NCBI RefSeq assembly: GCF_943193175.1
Contig: NZ_CALPDF010000016.1
Location: 19,803 to 83,802, forward strand
Direction of reading: 5' to 3'
Length of the DNA: 64,000 nucleotides
DNA from: Neobacillus muris
Lineage (GTDB): Bacteria; Bacillota; Bacilli; Bacillales; Cytobacillaceae
In this document: positions 35,041 through 43,826 of the stretch, one piece after another
Layout of the letters: every line of letters begins with the position of its first letter
Numbering within the stretch: the first letter of the stretch is position 1
Translations under genes and position numbers: made by a program
The notes under the pieces: model-generated
Told to the model about the DNA's origin: nothing
Database searches by the model: none
Seen by the model: the letters and a program-made list of their open reading frames with translations, nothing else

Positions 35041-36279
35041 ATGACTGGAATCAAAGTGGCAATTCTCGGGTTTGGCACAGTCGGCGAAGGTGTCTATCGG
35101 ACAATTCAATCACATGAAGATGAATTGACCGAAGTTTTAGGGAAGAAGGTGGAAGTTGCTGCTATATTAGTGAAAACTGCAAAAAAAGCAAGGGAGATTC
35201 ACGAACGGGTACTTGTCACTACTGACTTTGAAGAAATAATCCGCCTTCCGAAACTTGATGTTGTCATTGAGGCGATCGTCGGACAGGAGCCCTCTTATAC
35301 ATATTTAAAACGTTCCATTCAAAGAGGATGCCACATTGTTACTGCAAATAAGGAAATGTTTGCCCACCATGGAAAGGAACTGATTGGACTTGCAGAGGAG
35401 CATTATGTCCAAGTGGGGTTTGAAGCAACTGTAGCGGGAGGAATTCCAGTCATCCAAACGTTAAGGCAGCTTTTAAAAATCAACCGGGTTTCCCAAATTG
35501 ATGGGATTCTTAACGGAACGTCAAACTTTATTTTGACGGAGATGCGTGAAAAAAAGCTGGCTTTTGGCCAAAGCCTGCGGCTTGCACAAGAGAAGGGCTA
35601 TGCTGAAGCAAACCCTGTGAATGATGTAGAAGGCTTTGATGCCTTTTATAAAGCGATGATTCTAAGCCGTATTGCTTTTGGGACCGAACCCAGCTGGCAG
35701 GATGTGGAACGGGAGGGGATTACCAATATAACTGGCGACTTAATGCTGGCGGCTGAAAAATTGGGACTAAGGTTTAAACACGTGGCGAGCCTGCGGAAAG
35801 ATAGCCATAAGATTCATGGATTGGTTAAACCAGCCCTTGTCGGCAATGAACATCCATTCTACCATGTTGAGGGAGTAGAAAACGCAGTGAATGTCCATTC
35901 TGATATTGTGGGAAGAATCACTTTGCAGGGGCCGGGGGCAGGAATGTTTCCAACTGCAAGTGCTGTTATTGAGGACTTAGTTTATGTGAATCAGTTTCAT
36001 GCAGCCGATCAGGCGTCGAATCGAAAACCTGCCTCATTCGAAGTGGAGGAACATGATGAAGCGGTCGGATACTGGTTTATCCATGGTGTGAGTCAGGCTT
36101 CTTCATTAGGACTCAATGTCGTGTGGAGTGACGATGATTTCGCTGGGATTTATATTGTAAAAGCGACGAAGTCGGAGGTAGGACAACTGGCCCAACAAGA
36201 ATCAACGATGCACTATTATGCAATTTTAGGTGAAATCCAGTGGGATTCAGTCAAACAGAGACCAAGTGTTGTAATCTGA
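35041..36279 (+). CDS. hom: Homoserine dehydrogenase
   Basis: A 412-residue NAD(P)-dependent oxidoreductase reducing aspartate semialdehyde to homoserine. The Rossmann motif ILGFGTVGEGVYR is at residues 7-19; TANKEMFAHHGKEL and GILNGTSNFILTEM belong to the catalytic domain, and a C-terminal stretch of about 70 residues is ACT-like. AAGGGTGG precedes the ATG. The upstream SAM riboswitch ties it to methionine supply. No thrC or thrB follows, so this is a stand-alone methionine-regulated copy; a threonine operon copy may exist elsewhere. Confidence 0.95.
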   Translation: MTGIKVAILGFGTVGEGVYRTIQSHEDELTEVLGKKVEVAAILVKTAKKAREIHERVLVTTDFEEIIRLPKLDVVIEAIVGQEPSYTYLKRSIQRGCHIVTANKEMFAHHGKELIGLAEEHYVQVGFEATVAGGIPVIQTLRQLLKINRVSQIDGILNGTSNFILTEMREKKLAFGQSLRLAQEKGYAEANPVNDVEGFDAFYKAMILSRIAFGTEPSWQDVEREGITNITGDLMLAAEKLGLRFKHVASLRKDSHKIHGLVKPALVGNEHPFYHVEGVENAVNVHSDIVGRITLQGPGAGMFPTASAVIEDLVYVNQFHAADQASNRKPASFEVEEHDEAVGYWFIHGVSQASSLGLNVVWSDDDFAGIYIVKATKSEVGQLAQQESTMHYYAILGEIQWDSVKQRPSVVI

Positions 36280-36283
36280 AATG

Positions 36284-36311
36284 AAAAGGAGCTGCGGCTT
36301 CTTTCTTTTTT
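36284..36311 (+). terminator. Probable terminator after hom
   Basis: GAAAAGGAGC pairs imperfectly with GGCTTCTTTC around TGC, followed by TTTTTT, directly after the hom stop. Confidence 0.65.
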
Positions 36312-36382
36312 GGCTGGAATTTGAAGTGTTCACATCTTATTCACATTTCTAATATTAATATGTTAAAAAACTGTGAAAATCG

Positions 36383-36411
36383 TTGTTTAAAAACGGGAAG
36401 CAGAGTATAGT
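36383..36411 (+). promoter_or_regulatory. Promoter of the candidate small RNA
   Basis: TTGTTT (36383-36388) and TATAGT (36406-36411) are spaced by exactly 17 bp. No protein-coding gene on this strand follows before the terminator at 36553-36584. Extra TGTGAA/TTCACA half-sites occur just upstream, near 36332, 36342 and 36372. Confidence 0.6.
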
Positions 36412-36417
36412 AAAAGT

Positions 36418-36584
36418 ATAGAAAAGATGTGAATTGATTCACAATCAAAAAATGATTCCGATTTTAACGAGTTCTGATCGCTTTATTTGTGGTTAACTTC
36501 TCTTTGGAACTCGCTGAAATATATATCCCCCCTTATATATATATATTTTGAAAGAAGCAGGTTGGATCCTGCTTCTATTTTTTT
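36418..36584 (+). ncRNA. Candidate structured small RNA with a CCCCCC loop
   Basis: The region between a good promoter and a good terminator has no credible ORF but folds in modules. TGTGAAT/ATTCACA lies at 36428-36443. CGAGTTC (36468-36474) pairs with GAACTCG (36507-36513). ATATATAT arms (36519-36526 and 36535-36542) expose CCCCCC (36527-36532). A 9-bp terminator stem AGAAGCAGG/CCTGCTTCT (36553-36576) with seven T ends it. A C-rich loop complementary to Shine-Dalgarno sequences is a feature of regulatory small RNAs of Firmicutes such as RoxS/RsaE and FsrA. The transcript itself is not shown by sequence. Confidence 0.5.
36428..36443 (+). promoter_or_regulatory. FNR/Rex-like dyad TGTGAATTGATTCACA
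   Basis: This 16-bp palindrome fits TGTGA-N6-TCACA (Fnr/CRP family) and also TGTGAANNNNTTCACA (Rex). It lies 17-32 bases downstream of the small-RNA -10, a roadblock position. It may instead be only the first hairpin of the RNA. Which regulator binds cannot be decided from sequence. Confidence 0.45.
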
Positions 36585-36771
36585 ACTTGCTTCTTCTCCT
36601 GGCAGCACGCTGGTTGGCAGCGTTTGCCCTTGCTTGTGCTTCCAAGTCAGCGCCATCCGCCATTTCCTTTGAAAATTCCACGTCTTTTCCATCTGTTTTC
36701 AAGTTCTTAGGCACCTGCGGCAAAGATGCTTTATTTTTATCACGAGTCTTATGTCCATGTGCACGTCCCAT
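36583..36771 (-). CDS. yfhD: YfhD-family small protein
   Basis: A 62-residue basic, hydrophilic protein beginning MGRAHGHKTRDKNKASLPQV. LKTDGKDVEFSKEMAD and DLEAQARANAANQRAARR follow, matching the Bacillus YfhD family, whose function is unknown. ATG 36771 is chosen, with GAAAGGGG about nine bases upstream; the frame extends 16 codons further without a ribosome site. Its stop codon overlaps the T tail of the opposite-strand small-RNA terminator, which is roughly symmetrical and may serve both. Confidence 0.82.
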   Translation of the reverse strand: MGRAHGHKTRDKNKASLPQVPKNLKTDGKDVEFSKEMADGADLEAQARANAANQRAARRRSK

Positions 36772-36862
36772 AACAAAACCCCTTTCATTTGTCTTTTTGA
36801 AAGCCGTAAAGACTCCCATTACTAGGATTTACAAATGAACAGGGGTTATTAGTGGTATAATT

Positions 36863-36994
36863 TTATAGCTTAGTTTTACGATCAGTGAAACCGCCGGCAC
36901 GGTCGGCCATTTTAAATTCACGTTGGTATAATACCTCTTGTGTACTTGTAAGTGGATATTTTGCCCGATTCTTATCTTTTTTGCGATCTCCCAT
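36863..36994 (-). CDS. yfhE: YfhE-family small protein
   Basis: A 43-residue ORF: MGDRKKDKNRAKYPLTSTQE, then VLYQREFKMADRAGGFTDRK and TKL. It matches the TQEVLY...EFK.AD.AGGFTDRK pattern of B. subtilis YfhE, a conserved small protein of unknown function. AAAGGA lies about ten bases before the ATG. It precedes yfhD on the same strand, as in B. subtilis, and is easily missed because of its length. Confidence 0.85.
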   Translation of the reverse strand: MGDRKKDKNRAKYPLTSTQEVLYQREFKMADRAGGFTDRKTKL

Positions 36995-37162
36995 TTTTGA
37001 TCATTCCTTTCGCCAATTTCATCGTAATTGGTACAAGATGCACCCTTTGACATTTTTTCCTAATATTCATTGAAACATACAGGCATAAATTATTTTGTTT
37101 AAAACAGAAAAGTTAAAATGGTAATCGGGAATATGGTAAAGTAGGGATGAGAGGTGAAGAAA

Positions 37163-37975
37163 ATGGCTGTCATTACTAGAATCACCACCCAGCAGAAAAA
37201 TCAGGACCGATTCAATTTATATTTGGACTACGGAAAAGGAGAAGAGTACGCCTTTAGTGTCGACAGCGACGTGCTCATCAAGTTTGATTTAAAAAAAGGG
37301 TTGGATATTGATGAACTTTCCATTATGGAAATACAATATCAGGATGATATCCGCAAAGCCTATAACCTCGCCGTGCATTATTTGGCGCGAAGAATGAGAT
37401 CAGAAAAAGAGATAAAAGATTATTTGGCAAAAAAAGACGTAGAAGAACCGATTATAAATGAGGTGCTTCATAAATTAACAAACCAGAAATATACAAATGA
37501 TAAAGATTTTGCTTTGGCTTTTGTGAGAACCCAAGTCAATACAACTGATAAGGGACCAGATTTAATTAAACAAGAACTAAAAGAAAAAGGAATCGCTGAA
37601 GAGCTCATTTTTATGGCATTGACGGAGTTTACTCATGAGCTGCAAATAGAAAAGGCTGTAAAGTTGAGCCAGAAATTCTTTAATAAGCCTTCAAAGGAAT
37701 CCCAAAAGATTCAGAAACAAAAGCTAGAGCAAATGCTGGTTCGTAAAGGATATCCGATTGGGATCATTCAAATCGCCGCTGAGGGCGTGCAAAATAACGT
37801 TCAGGAAGACGAAGAATTTGCGGCAATCCAGTACCAAGGCGAGAAGACTCACAAGAAGTTTTCTCAATACAGCGGGTTTGAATACGAACAAAAAATGAAG
37901 CAGGCCTTGTATCGAAAAGGATTTTCGATCGAACTTATTGATCAATATTTGGCCCATATAAACAGAGGGAATTAG
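37163..37975 (+). CDS. recX: Recombination regulator RecX
   Basis: A 270-residue helical protein of the RecX family, which binds RecA filaments and modulates recombination. It has repeated three-helix units; visible are YNLAVHYLARRMRSEKEIKDYL, then NQKYTNDKDFALAFVRTQ, and two further copies toward the C terminus, ending with ALYRKGFSIELIDQYL. ATG 37163 has GAGAGG nine bases upstream; the GTG three codons earlier overlaps that site. Neighbours yfhE and yfhH are the same as in B. subtilis. Confidence 0.9.
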   Translation: MAVITRITTQQKNQDRFNLYLDYGKGEEYAFSVDSDVLIKFDLKKGLDIDELSIMEIQYQDDIRKAYNLAVHYLARRMRSEKEIKDYLAKKDVEEPIINEVLHKLTNQKYTNDKDFALAFVRTQVNTTDKGPDLIKQELKEKGIAEELIFMALTEFTHELQIEKAVKLSQKFFNKPSKESQKIQKQKLEQMLVRKGYPIGIIQIAAEGVQNNVQEDEEFAAIQYQGEKTHKKFSQYSGFEYEQKMKQALYRKGFSIELIDQYLAHINRGN

Positions 37976-38008
37976 AATTAATTATAAAATGAACTGGATG
38001 TGAAAACT

Positions 38009-38332
38009 ATGCAGCAGGTGAAACGTTATAGCGAAATGACTGTACAAGAATTAAACCAGGAAATTGCCAGTCTGAAGGAGCAGGCGAGAAAAGCGGAGCA
38101 AATGGGAATGGTAAATGAATTTGCTGTACTGGAAAGAAAAGTGCAAATGGCCCGCGCCTATTTGTTAGACCCTGAAACATTTAAAAAGGGAGAAATATAC
38201 GAAATTGCGGGTGCACCTGGGGAATATTTTAAGATTGAATATCTCAAAGGGGTATTTGCTTGGGGCTGCCGTTTAGCTGGAGATGGAAGTGAAGAGGCAC
38301 TGCCAATTTCTTTGCTAAATAAACTGAAATGA
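38009..38332 (+). CDS. yfhH: YfhH-family protein (DUF1811)
   Basis: A protein of 107 residues, highly similar to B. subtilis YfhH: RYSEMTVQELNQEIASLKEQ, then a helix with ERKVQMARAYLLDPETF, and a beta-rich C-terminal half with YLKGVFAWGCRL and EEALPISLL. The function is unknown. The ribosome site is weak, and ATG 38009 or a GTG three codons upstream could be used. It follows recX by about 30 bases and is probably co-transcribed. Confidence 0.85.
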   Translation: MQQVKRYSEMTVQELNQEIASLKEQARKAEQMGMVNEFAVLERKVQMARAYLLDPETFKKGEIYEIAGAPGEYFKIEYLKGVFAWGCRLAGDGSEEALPISLLNKLK

Positions 38333-38366
38333 AAAAACAAACCAGAGAGAAAACTCTCTGATTTGT
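38332..38366 (-). terminator. Terminator for sspK (minus strand)
   Basis: ACAAACCAGAGAG (38337-38349) pairs with CTCTCTGATTTGT (38354-38366) with one mismatch around AAAA. On the minus strand the stem is followed by a run of T, so it ends transcription from sspK and lies at the 3' end of yfhH. Confidence 0.75.
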
Positions 38367-38420
38367 GGTGATAATAGGTTGAAACGTTTGGGACAAAGGC
38401 GCTTAGCTGTTCGGACTGTA

Positions 38421-38597
38421 TTACTGCGAAGCTTGCGGGGATTCATCGTCGCGTGCTGACGAGGCTCTCATCCGCTCTTGTGGATGGGTGTTTATAGTTC
38501 CATCGGCTCTTCTTGACGCATATTCTGCTTTTGCCCGAGGCTCCCCATCAAAATTTTGTTTATTTTGATTGGGAAAATTCCGCTGCTTATTTCTCAT
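38421..38597 (-). CDS. sspK: Small acid-soluble spore protein K
   Basis: A 58-residue minor [24 protein letters not shown], then [20 protein letters not shown] and ERMRAS, nearly identical to B. subtilis SspK through that point, with an extra acidic tail. Minor SASPs are made in the forespore and packed in the spore core. TGGAGG lies seven bases before the ATG at 38597; a longer in-frame reading lacks any ribosome site. This supports an endospore-forming host. Confidence 0.92.
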   Translation of the reverse strand: MRNKQRNFPNQNKQNFDGEPRAKAEYASRRADGTINTHPQERMRASSARDDESPQASQ

Positions 38598-38727
38598 GCT
38601 GTACCTCCATAAAAAGGGAATGAGAAACGTGTAAAGCGGTGCGTCGGCACCGTCCCTACCCGTACTATTAATATTCACATGGCGTTTTTATCTTATGTTA
38701 ACAAGAAATTGGCAGGAGGTGAGACAA

Positions 38728-38997
38728 ATGAATGATTATCAGGAGAAATTAACCAAACTGCTGCTCGAAAAAAATGAGCAGTTATCCTACAATGAAGCTC
38801 GCACCTGGGTAGAGCTATTGTGGGATGATTTTGAGACAACCCAGGCAAAGGCGGGCCATGAATATAAGGGCAGTGAAGTGACGGAAAGAATTGTTAAGCA
38901 ATGGATTGAGAACTACGGGCCAAAACTCCACGAATTTACTGCCAGCAATCCAAAATACGAGCAGTATTTAAATCAAAATAAACAAATGCTGCACTAA
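38728..38997 (+). CDS. yfhJ: YfhJ-family (WVELL) protein
   Basis: An 89-residue protein with the conserved ARTWVELLWDDFETTQAKAG core followed by IVKQWIENYGPKLHEF and NPKY, the hallmarks of the WVELL family (B. subtilis YfhJ). The function is unknown. ATG 38728 has GCAGGAGGTG about eight bases upstream; an upstream in-frame start has none. A compact terminator overlaps its stop. Confidence 0.88.
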   Translation: MNDYQEKLTKLLLEKNEQLSYNEARTWVELLWDDFETTQAKAGHEYKGSEVTERIVKQWIENYGPKLHEFTASNPKYEQYLNQNKQMLH

Positions 38998-39022
38998 AAA
39001 ACTCGCCAATGGCGAGTTTTTT
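38996..39022. terminator. Bidirectional terminator between yfhJ and yfhP
   Basis: AAAAAACTCGCC pairs with GGCGAGTTTTTT around three bases; it overlaps the stop codons of both convergent genes. Confidence 0.92.
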
Positions 39023-40001
39023 AACTTGGCAATATTCCTAATTTCTTCCTTAATTTGTGTTCGCTGTACACCCAGCCAGTATAAGAACGGATGGGTTTGA
39101 GATTTGCATCTAATTGAACGACGGCAACAAATGGATAATGCCCATTGCTTCTATAACGTAAATCAATGAAGCGGACTTCGTAATATTCATCGTATTCATC
39201 TACTTCCCAACGATACACTGGTGAAAAGGAAAGGAATGCAGCAATATTTTCGTCTTTTTTTGCCGCTTCGATCACCGGCGTTTGCGGAACAGGAATTCGT
39301 TTAAATCTGTCCAGGATTTCAACCTTTCCTTTTGTTGCCCTGCCCACGAAAAAAAACTTCTCGTTCATCGCTGCAATCCTCCATTGGTGAAATCTCATGG
39401 TTGGAGCCACAATGATTTCTTCTGCATCGGGAATCATCGACCTAAACTGAACCAAAACTCTTTTTTTGGCTTGATATCGTTTAAGATAATAGGCAATGAT
39501 CACTATGAACATGGACAGAAATGTATATCCAGGATTTGCACCAATCGCCCAAATAAAAATCGCGAGGACATGGATCCCAAATATGAATGGATCAAAGGTA
39601 TTAATGACGCCGAGGGCAACCCATTTGGCGGAAAATGGCCTTAGAGCCTGAGTGCCGTAGGCATTAAAAATATCAACGAAAACATGAATGAAAACAGCCG
39701 CAAACGTCCATGCCCATAAATGAAAAAGGTTGGCATCCGGAAAAAACGGATAAAGGACTGCCAATATCACCAGAGGCCATAAAATAACTGCAGGAACAGA
39801 ATGAGTAATGCCGCGATGGTTCCGAATATAAATAGCGTTATTTCGCAGTTTTAATACCGTATCAATATCTGGTATTTGTGAGCCGGCGATAACAGCGATT
39901 AACACACTTGTTGTAGTGGATTGGCTTGCGGCAACTGCCGGATCTAATGTGGCAAGACCTCCAAGTGCAATCCCCATTACAACATGAGTTCCAGTATCCA
40001 A
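39021..40001 (-). CDS. yfhP: YfhP-family membrane-bound metal-dependent hydrolase
   Basis: A 326-residue membrane protein of the YdjM/DUF457 family. The N terminus DTGTHVVMGIALGG carries a conserved His. AGSQIPDIDTVL and YIRNHRGITHSVPA hold the other His and Asp residues proposed to bind metal, and FIHVFVDIFNAYGT follows. Several membrane helices fill residues 20-190. The C-terminal 130 residues are soluble. I choose the TTG at 40001, preceded by AAAGGAGA about ten bases away, since it gives the family length and N terminus. B. subtilis YfhP is reported as a regulator, so the hydrolase label is only structural. Confidence 0.85.
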   Translation of the reverse strand: MDTGTHVVMGIALGGLATLDPAVAASQSTTTSVLIAVIAGSQIPDIDTVLKLRNNAIYIRNHRGITHSVPAVILWPLVILAVLYPFFPDANLFHLWAWTFAAVFIHVFVDIFNAYGTQALRPFSAKWVALGVINTFDPFIFGIHVLAIFIWAIGANPGYTFLSMFIVIIAYYLKRYQAKKRVLVQFRSMIPDAEEIIVAPTMRFHQWRIAAMNEKFFFVGRATKGKVEILDRFKRIPVPQTPVIEAAKKDENIAAFLSFSPVYRWEVDEYDEYYEVRFIDLRYRSNGHYPFVAVVQLDANLKPIRSYTGWVYSEHKLRKKLGILPS

Positions 40002-40127
40002 AAGAAAAAATCTCCTTTCAAATTTCTTGTCAAAAAACATATTATCGATTATCGTTTTAAGCAAACTATTAATATTTATTATATTCCCTTTTATTGTAGT
40101 GCTTACTAGCGGGAGGACCCAAATGTT

Positions 40128-41225
40128 ATGTTAATTGAACAAAATTTTACCAAAAAAATCAATATAAATGCTTTTCAGCAGGACTTACTCACATGGTTTG
40201 AAAGGGAACAGCGTGACCTGCCTTGGAGGAAGGATAAAGACCCATACAAAGTCTGGGTTTCAGAAATCATGCTCCAGCAGACACGGGTGGACTCGGTTAT
40301 CCCTTATTTTAACCGATTTATCGATTGGTTTCCAACGATTGAAGATTTAGCCGAAGCAGATGAAGATAAAGTTTTAAAGGCATGGGAAGGACTTGGATAC
40401 TATTCACGAGTCCGGAACCTGCAATCCGCCGTTAAAGAGGTAAAAGAAAAATATAATGGCGAAGTGCCGAAATCTCCAGAGGAAATCTCTGGTCTAAAAG
40501 GGGTAGGTCCTTATACTGCCGGTGCGATATTGAGTATCGCTTATGGATTGCCGGAGCCGGCGGTTGACGGCAATGTGATGAGGGTTCTTTCCAGAATTTT
40601 ATTGATTTGGGACGATATCGCCAAACCAGCCTCCCGGAAAGTTTTTGAAAAGGCAGTCAGGGAACTGATTTCACATGAGGACCCTTCTGCCTTTAACCAA
40701 GCACTGATGGAGCTAGGCGCTTTAATTTGCACCCCAACCTCCCCATCCTGCCTGTTATGTCCGGTACGGGAGCATTGCCATGCATTTGAAGAAGGAGTTC
40801 AAGAACAACTGCCGGTAAAGACAAAAAAGACCAAAACTCGTCATGTTCAGCTTGCTTCGGCCATTCTAATGGACGAGAAGGGCAGATTCTTAATTCATAA
40901 GCGGCCAGAGAGTGGATTGCTGGCCAATTTATGGGAGTTTCCAAATATAGAATTACAGCATCCCCTGCAGTTTGAGCGTGAAGCGGTGAAACAGCAGTTT
41001 AGCCAATCTTTACATCTTGAAGTTCATTTAGAAAAAATTATTGGTCAAATAGAGCATGTATTTTCCCACCTAATATGGAATATCGAGGTCTATGCCGGAA
41101 AAATCAGCGCCAGTGTACCTGAAAATGAGGATTGGAAGCTGGTAACAACTGAACAGATCCAGGAATTTGCTTTTCCTGTTCCCCATCAAAAGATGTTTAA
41201 ATTATATCAGGATTCTCAATCATAA
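40128..41225 (+). CDS. mutY: A/G-specific adenine glycosylase
   Basis: A 365-residue base-excision repair enzyme removing adenine opposite 8-oxoguanine. It has [12 protein letters not shown] (catalytic Glu), the helix-hairpin-helix [25 protein letters not shown] with the catalytic Asp, and the four Fe-S cysteines in the C-x6-C-x2-C-x5-C pattern of [19 protein letters not shown]-terminal NUDIX-like domain (about 230-360) recognises 8-oxoG. GGGAGG lies upstream at a rather long spacing. The place next to yfhP and fabL matches B. subtilis. Confidence 0.95.
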   Translation: MLIEQNFTKKININAFQQDLLTWFEREQRDLPWRKDKDPYKVWVSEIMLQQTRVDSVIPYFNRFIDWFPTIEDLAEADEDKVLKAWEGLGYYSRVRNLQSAVKEVKEKYNGEVPKSPEEISGLKGVGPYTAGAILSIAYGLPEPAVDGNVMRVLSRILLIWDDIAKPASRKVFEKAVRELISHEDPSAFNQALMELGALICTPTSPSCLLCPVREHCHAFEEGVQEQLPVKTKKTKTRHVQLASAILMDEKGRFLIHKRPESGLLANLWEFPNIELQHPLQFEREAVKQQFSQSLHLEVHLEKIIGQIEHVFSHLIWNIEVYAGKISASVPENEDWKLVTTEQIQEFAFPVPHQKMFKLYQDSQS

Positions 41226-41250
41226 ACGCCGCTTATGCGGCGTTTTTTTT
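41224..41250. terminator. Bidirectional terminator between mutY and yfhS
   Basis: AACGCCGC pairs with GCGGCGTT around TTAT, followed by eight T on the plus strand and preceded by A residues. It overlaps the mutY stop. Confidence 0.9.
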
Positions 41251-41254
41251 AAAT

Positions 41255-41479
41255 TTAATCATATACAGGCTTTGTTCCATGAGTATAATCAGCTTCGTTT
41301 CGTTTCATTCCTCCCCTTGCTTCAATCTCTTCAATAATTTGGCGGTGAATGGATTGTCCCTCGCTATTTAAATAGGGTGTCATTTGCTGCATCGCATGAT
41401 GAAAAAAAGCCAGTTCACTATCATTCCACTCCGACTTAGCCATCATCGAGAGCTCCGTAATATCACGTCCAACATACAT
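41255..41479 (-). CDS. yfhS: YfhS-family small protein
   Basis: A 74-residue protein: MYVGRDITELSMMAKSEWND at the start, EGQSIHRQIIEEIEARGG in the middle and a YTHGTKPVYD end. It matches B. subtilis YfhS in length and sequence as I recall it; the role is unknown. AGAAAGGAAG lies before the ATG. Confidence 0.82.
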   Translation of the reverse strand: MYVGRDITELSMMAKSEWNDSELAFFHHAMQQMTPYLNSEGQSIHRQIIEEIEARGGMKRNEADYTHGTKPVYD

Positions 41480-41555
41480 ATTAATTCTTCCTTTCTAGGG
41501 GGTAATATGGATTAGGTTTTTTCTTTCCATTGTCTTCTATTCATGGAAAAGCTAA

Positions 41556-42341
<786 letters not shown>

Positions 42342-42401
42342 TAAATTTTTTGGGATAAACATCGCCGAGCGGGGTACATTAATCTCGTGGAGGTGATAAC
42401 T

Positions 42402-42614
42402 ATGGCAAATTTCAATCAACAGCCAAACAAAACAAGTGCAGGAACTAACATCCAACAAGTAAAACAGCAAAATGCACAATCTGCTGGTGCAGGTGCTGCT
42501 GGTTCTTTTGGCACTGAGTTTGCAAGCGAAACAAACGCACAAGAAGTAAAAAAACAAAACCAACAAGCAGAATCACGCAAGAATCAAAATGCTGGCCAAT
42601 TTGGTCAAAGCTAA
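42402..42614 (+). CDS. sspE: Gamma-type small acid-soluble spore protein
   Basis: A 70-residue, Q/N/A-rich protein with the protease recognition site GTEFASETN, followed by AQEVKKQNQQAESRKNQ. This is the gamma-type SASP, an amino-acid store of the spore core degraded by GPR at germination. Only one full GPR site is visible, where many SspE have two. GGAGGTG precedes the ATG at 42402. A forespore (sigma-G) promoter is expected, but I could not place one confidently. Confidence 0.93.
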   Translation: MANFNQQPNKTSAGTNIQQVKQQNAQSAGAGAAGSFGTEFASETNAQEVKKQNQQAESRKNQNAGQFGQS

Positions 42615-42629
42615 TTAAACATAGTTTTG

Positions 42630-42667
42630 AAGAAGGCGCTCTTAATCGCAGGAGTGCCTTCTTTTTT
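42630..42667 (+). terminator. Terminator after sspE
   Basis: AGAAGGCGCTC pairs with GAGTGCCTTCT around a ten-base loop, followed by six T. Confidence 0.9.
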
Positions 42668-42777
42668 ATAATAAAAAGATTCGACAAAACTTCCTTTGAG
42701 TTTACATAATTGGCTAAAGGATTATTCTGGTTAATAAAGAATAATTAGTATGAACAAACTTGAAGGCGGTGAGGGGA

Positions 42778-43035
42778 ATGGACCAATTTAACCGACTGGT
42801 TTCCGAACAAATGATTACGATGGAAAAATTGCTTTACTTACAGGGGGAACTTGAGCGGTGCCAAAAGATTGAGGCCGAATTGCAGGCATTACAAAATGAG
42901 ACTGACTTGGAAAGTATCCAATCCGATATTAAAATCATGAAGGAAGAATTAAAACAGATTCAACAGATCTTTGAAAAACAAACCGAAGAGGTCATTAATA
43001 CCTATCGAGAAATGAATTTTATGTCTTCATTATAA
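42778..43035 (+). CDS. ygaB: YgaB-like small coiled-coil protein
   Basis: An 85-residue helical protein starting MDQFNRLVSEQMITMEKLLY, with heptad-like E/K/Q/L repeats for most of its length, consistent with a coiled coil. I assign YgaB by position between sspE and ygaC and by size; its function is unknown. GGTGAGGGG lies just before the ATG. A terminator follows. Confidence 0.75.
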   Translation: MDQFNRLVSEQMITMEKLLYLQGELERCQKIEAELQALQNETDLESIQSDIKIMKEELKQIQQIFEKQTEEVINTYREMNFMSSL

Positions 43036-43054
43036 AAAACCGCCAATTTTACAC

Positions 43055-43089
43055 AAAGAGCCATAGGGAATTATGGCTCTTTTGTTTTA
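43055..43089 (+). terminator. Terminator after ygaB
   Basis: AAAGAGCCATA pairs with TATGGCTCTTT around six bases, followed by TGTTTT. Confidence 0.88.
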
Positions 43090-43206
43090 AATTCTGCCTT
43101 CAACCGTTATAATAATAGAAAGTAGGAATTTTTATCTTTGCTGCCATTTTCCATAATGGGTGGAGATTTGCTGAAAAGAGCGTTAAAAATGAAGGTAGGG
43201 GAGAAA

Positions 43207-43737
43207 ATGGGCGTACCCAACGAAGGTGAACCAGTACAAATACATAGCTATAAGCACAATGGGCACATCCATCGCGTCTGGGAAGAAACCACTGTTTTAA
43301 AGGGTTCGCAGAATTTAGTCATTGGCGCAAATGATCGGACACTCGTAACGGAATCAGATGGCAGAACGTGGATTACAAGAGAACCAGCCATTTGTTACTT
43401 TCACTCGCAATACTGGTTTAATGTCATTGGAATGATTCGTGAAGATGGTATTTATTACTATTGCAATCTCAGTTCACCATTTATTTTTGATGGTGAGGCA
43501 CTTAAGTATATCGATTATGATCTTGATATAAAGGTATATCCTGATATGACGTTTAACTTGCTTGATGAGGATGAGTATGAACGCCATCGACGTGAAATGA
43601 ATTATCCTGATGTGATTGATCAGATTCTAAAGAGAAATGTTGACAAGCTGATACAGTGGATCAGGCAAAAGAATGGTCCATTCGCGCCGGATTTTATTGA
43701 TATCTGGTATGAACGATATCTTACATACAGACGTTAG
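43207..43737 (+). CDS. ygaC: DUF402 nucleoside tri/diphosphate phosphatase (UPF0374, YgaC)
   Basis: A 176-residue protein highly similar to B. subtilis YgaC. It shows [54 protein letters not shown] and a [15 protein letters not shown] end, with the DxDxK-type acidic motif that binds Mg in DUF402 phosphatases. Family members hydrolyse nucleoside di- and triphosphates. ATG 43207 gives the family length and has TAGGGGAG about eight bases upstream; the 23 residues readable upstream are not expected in the protein. Confidence 0.9.
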   Translation: MGVPNEGEPVQIHSYKHNGHIHRVWEETTVLKGSQNLVIGANDRTLVTESDGRTWITREPAICYFHSQYWFNVIGMIREDGIYYYCNLSSPFIFDGEALKYIDYDLDIKVYPDMTFNLLDEDEYERHRREMNYPDVIDQILKRNVDKLIQWIRQKNGPFAPDFIDIWYERYLTYRR

Positions 43738-43753
43738 CTGGTGTGCCAAAATC

Positions 43754-43787
43754 AAACGCCTGTTGATTTTTAATCAACAGGCGTTTT
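43754..43787 (+). terminator. Terminator after ygaC
   Basis: AAACGCCTGTTGATT pairs perfectly with AATCAACAGGCGTTT around a short T loop; a T-rich tail follows. Confidence 0.92.
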
Positions 43788-43826
43788 AGCTGTCTTTTTA
43801 TTTTGAGAGGTAGGTGTAAGGGGAGT

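Noticed and set aside
36519..36546. The AT dinucleotide run as a simple microsatellite
   Set aside because: The run is interrupted by CCCCCC at its symmetrical centre and lies between a promoter and a terminator, so a hairpin reading is preferred, though not proven.
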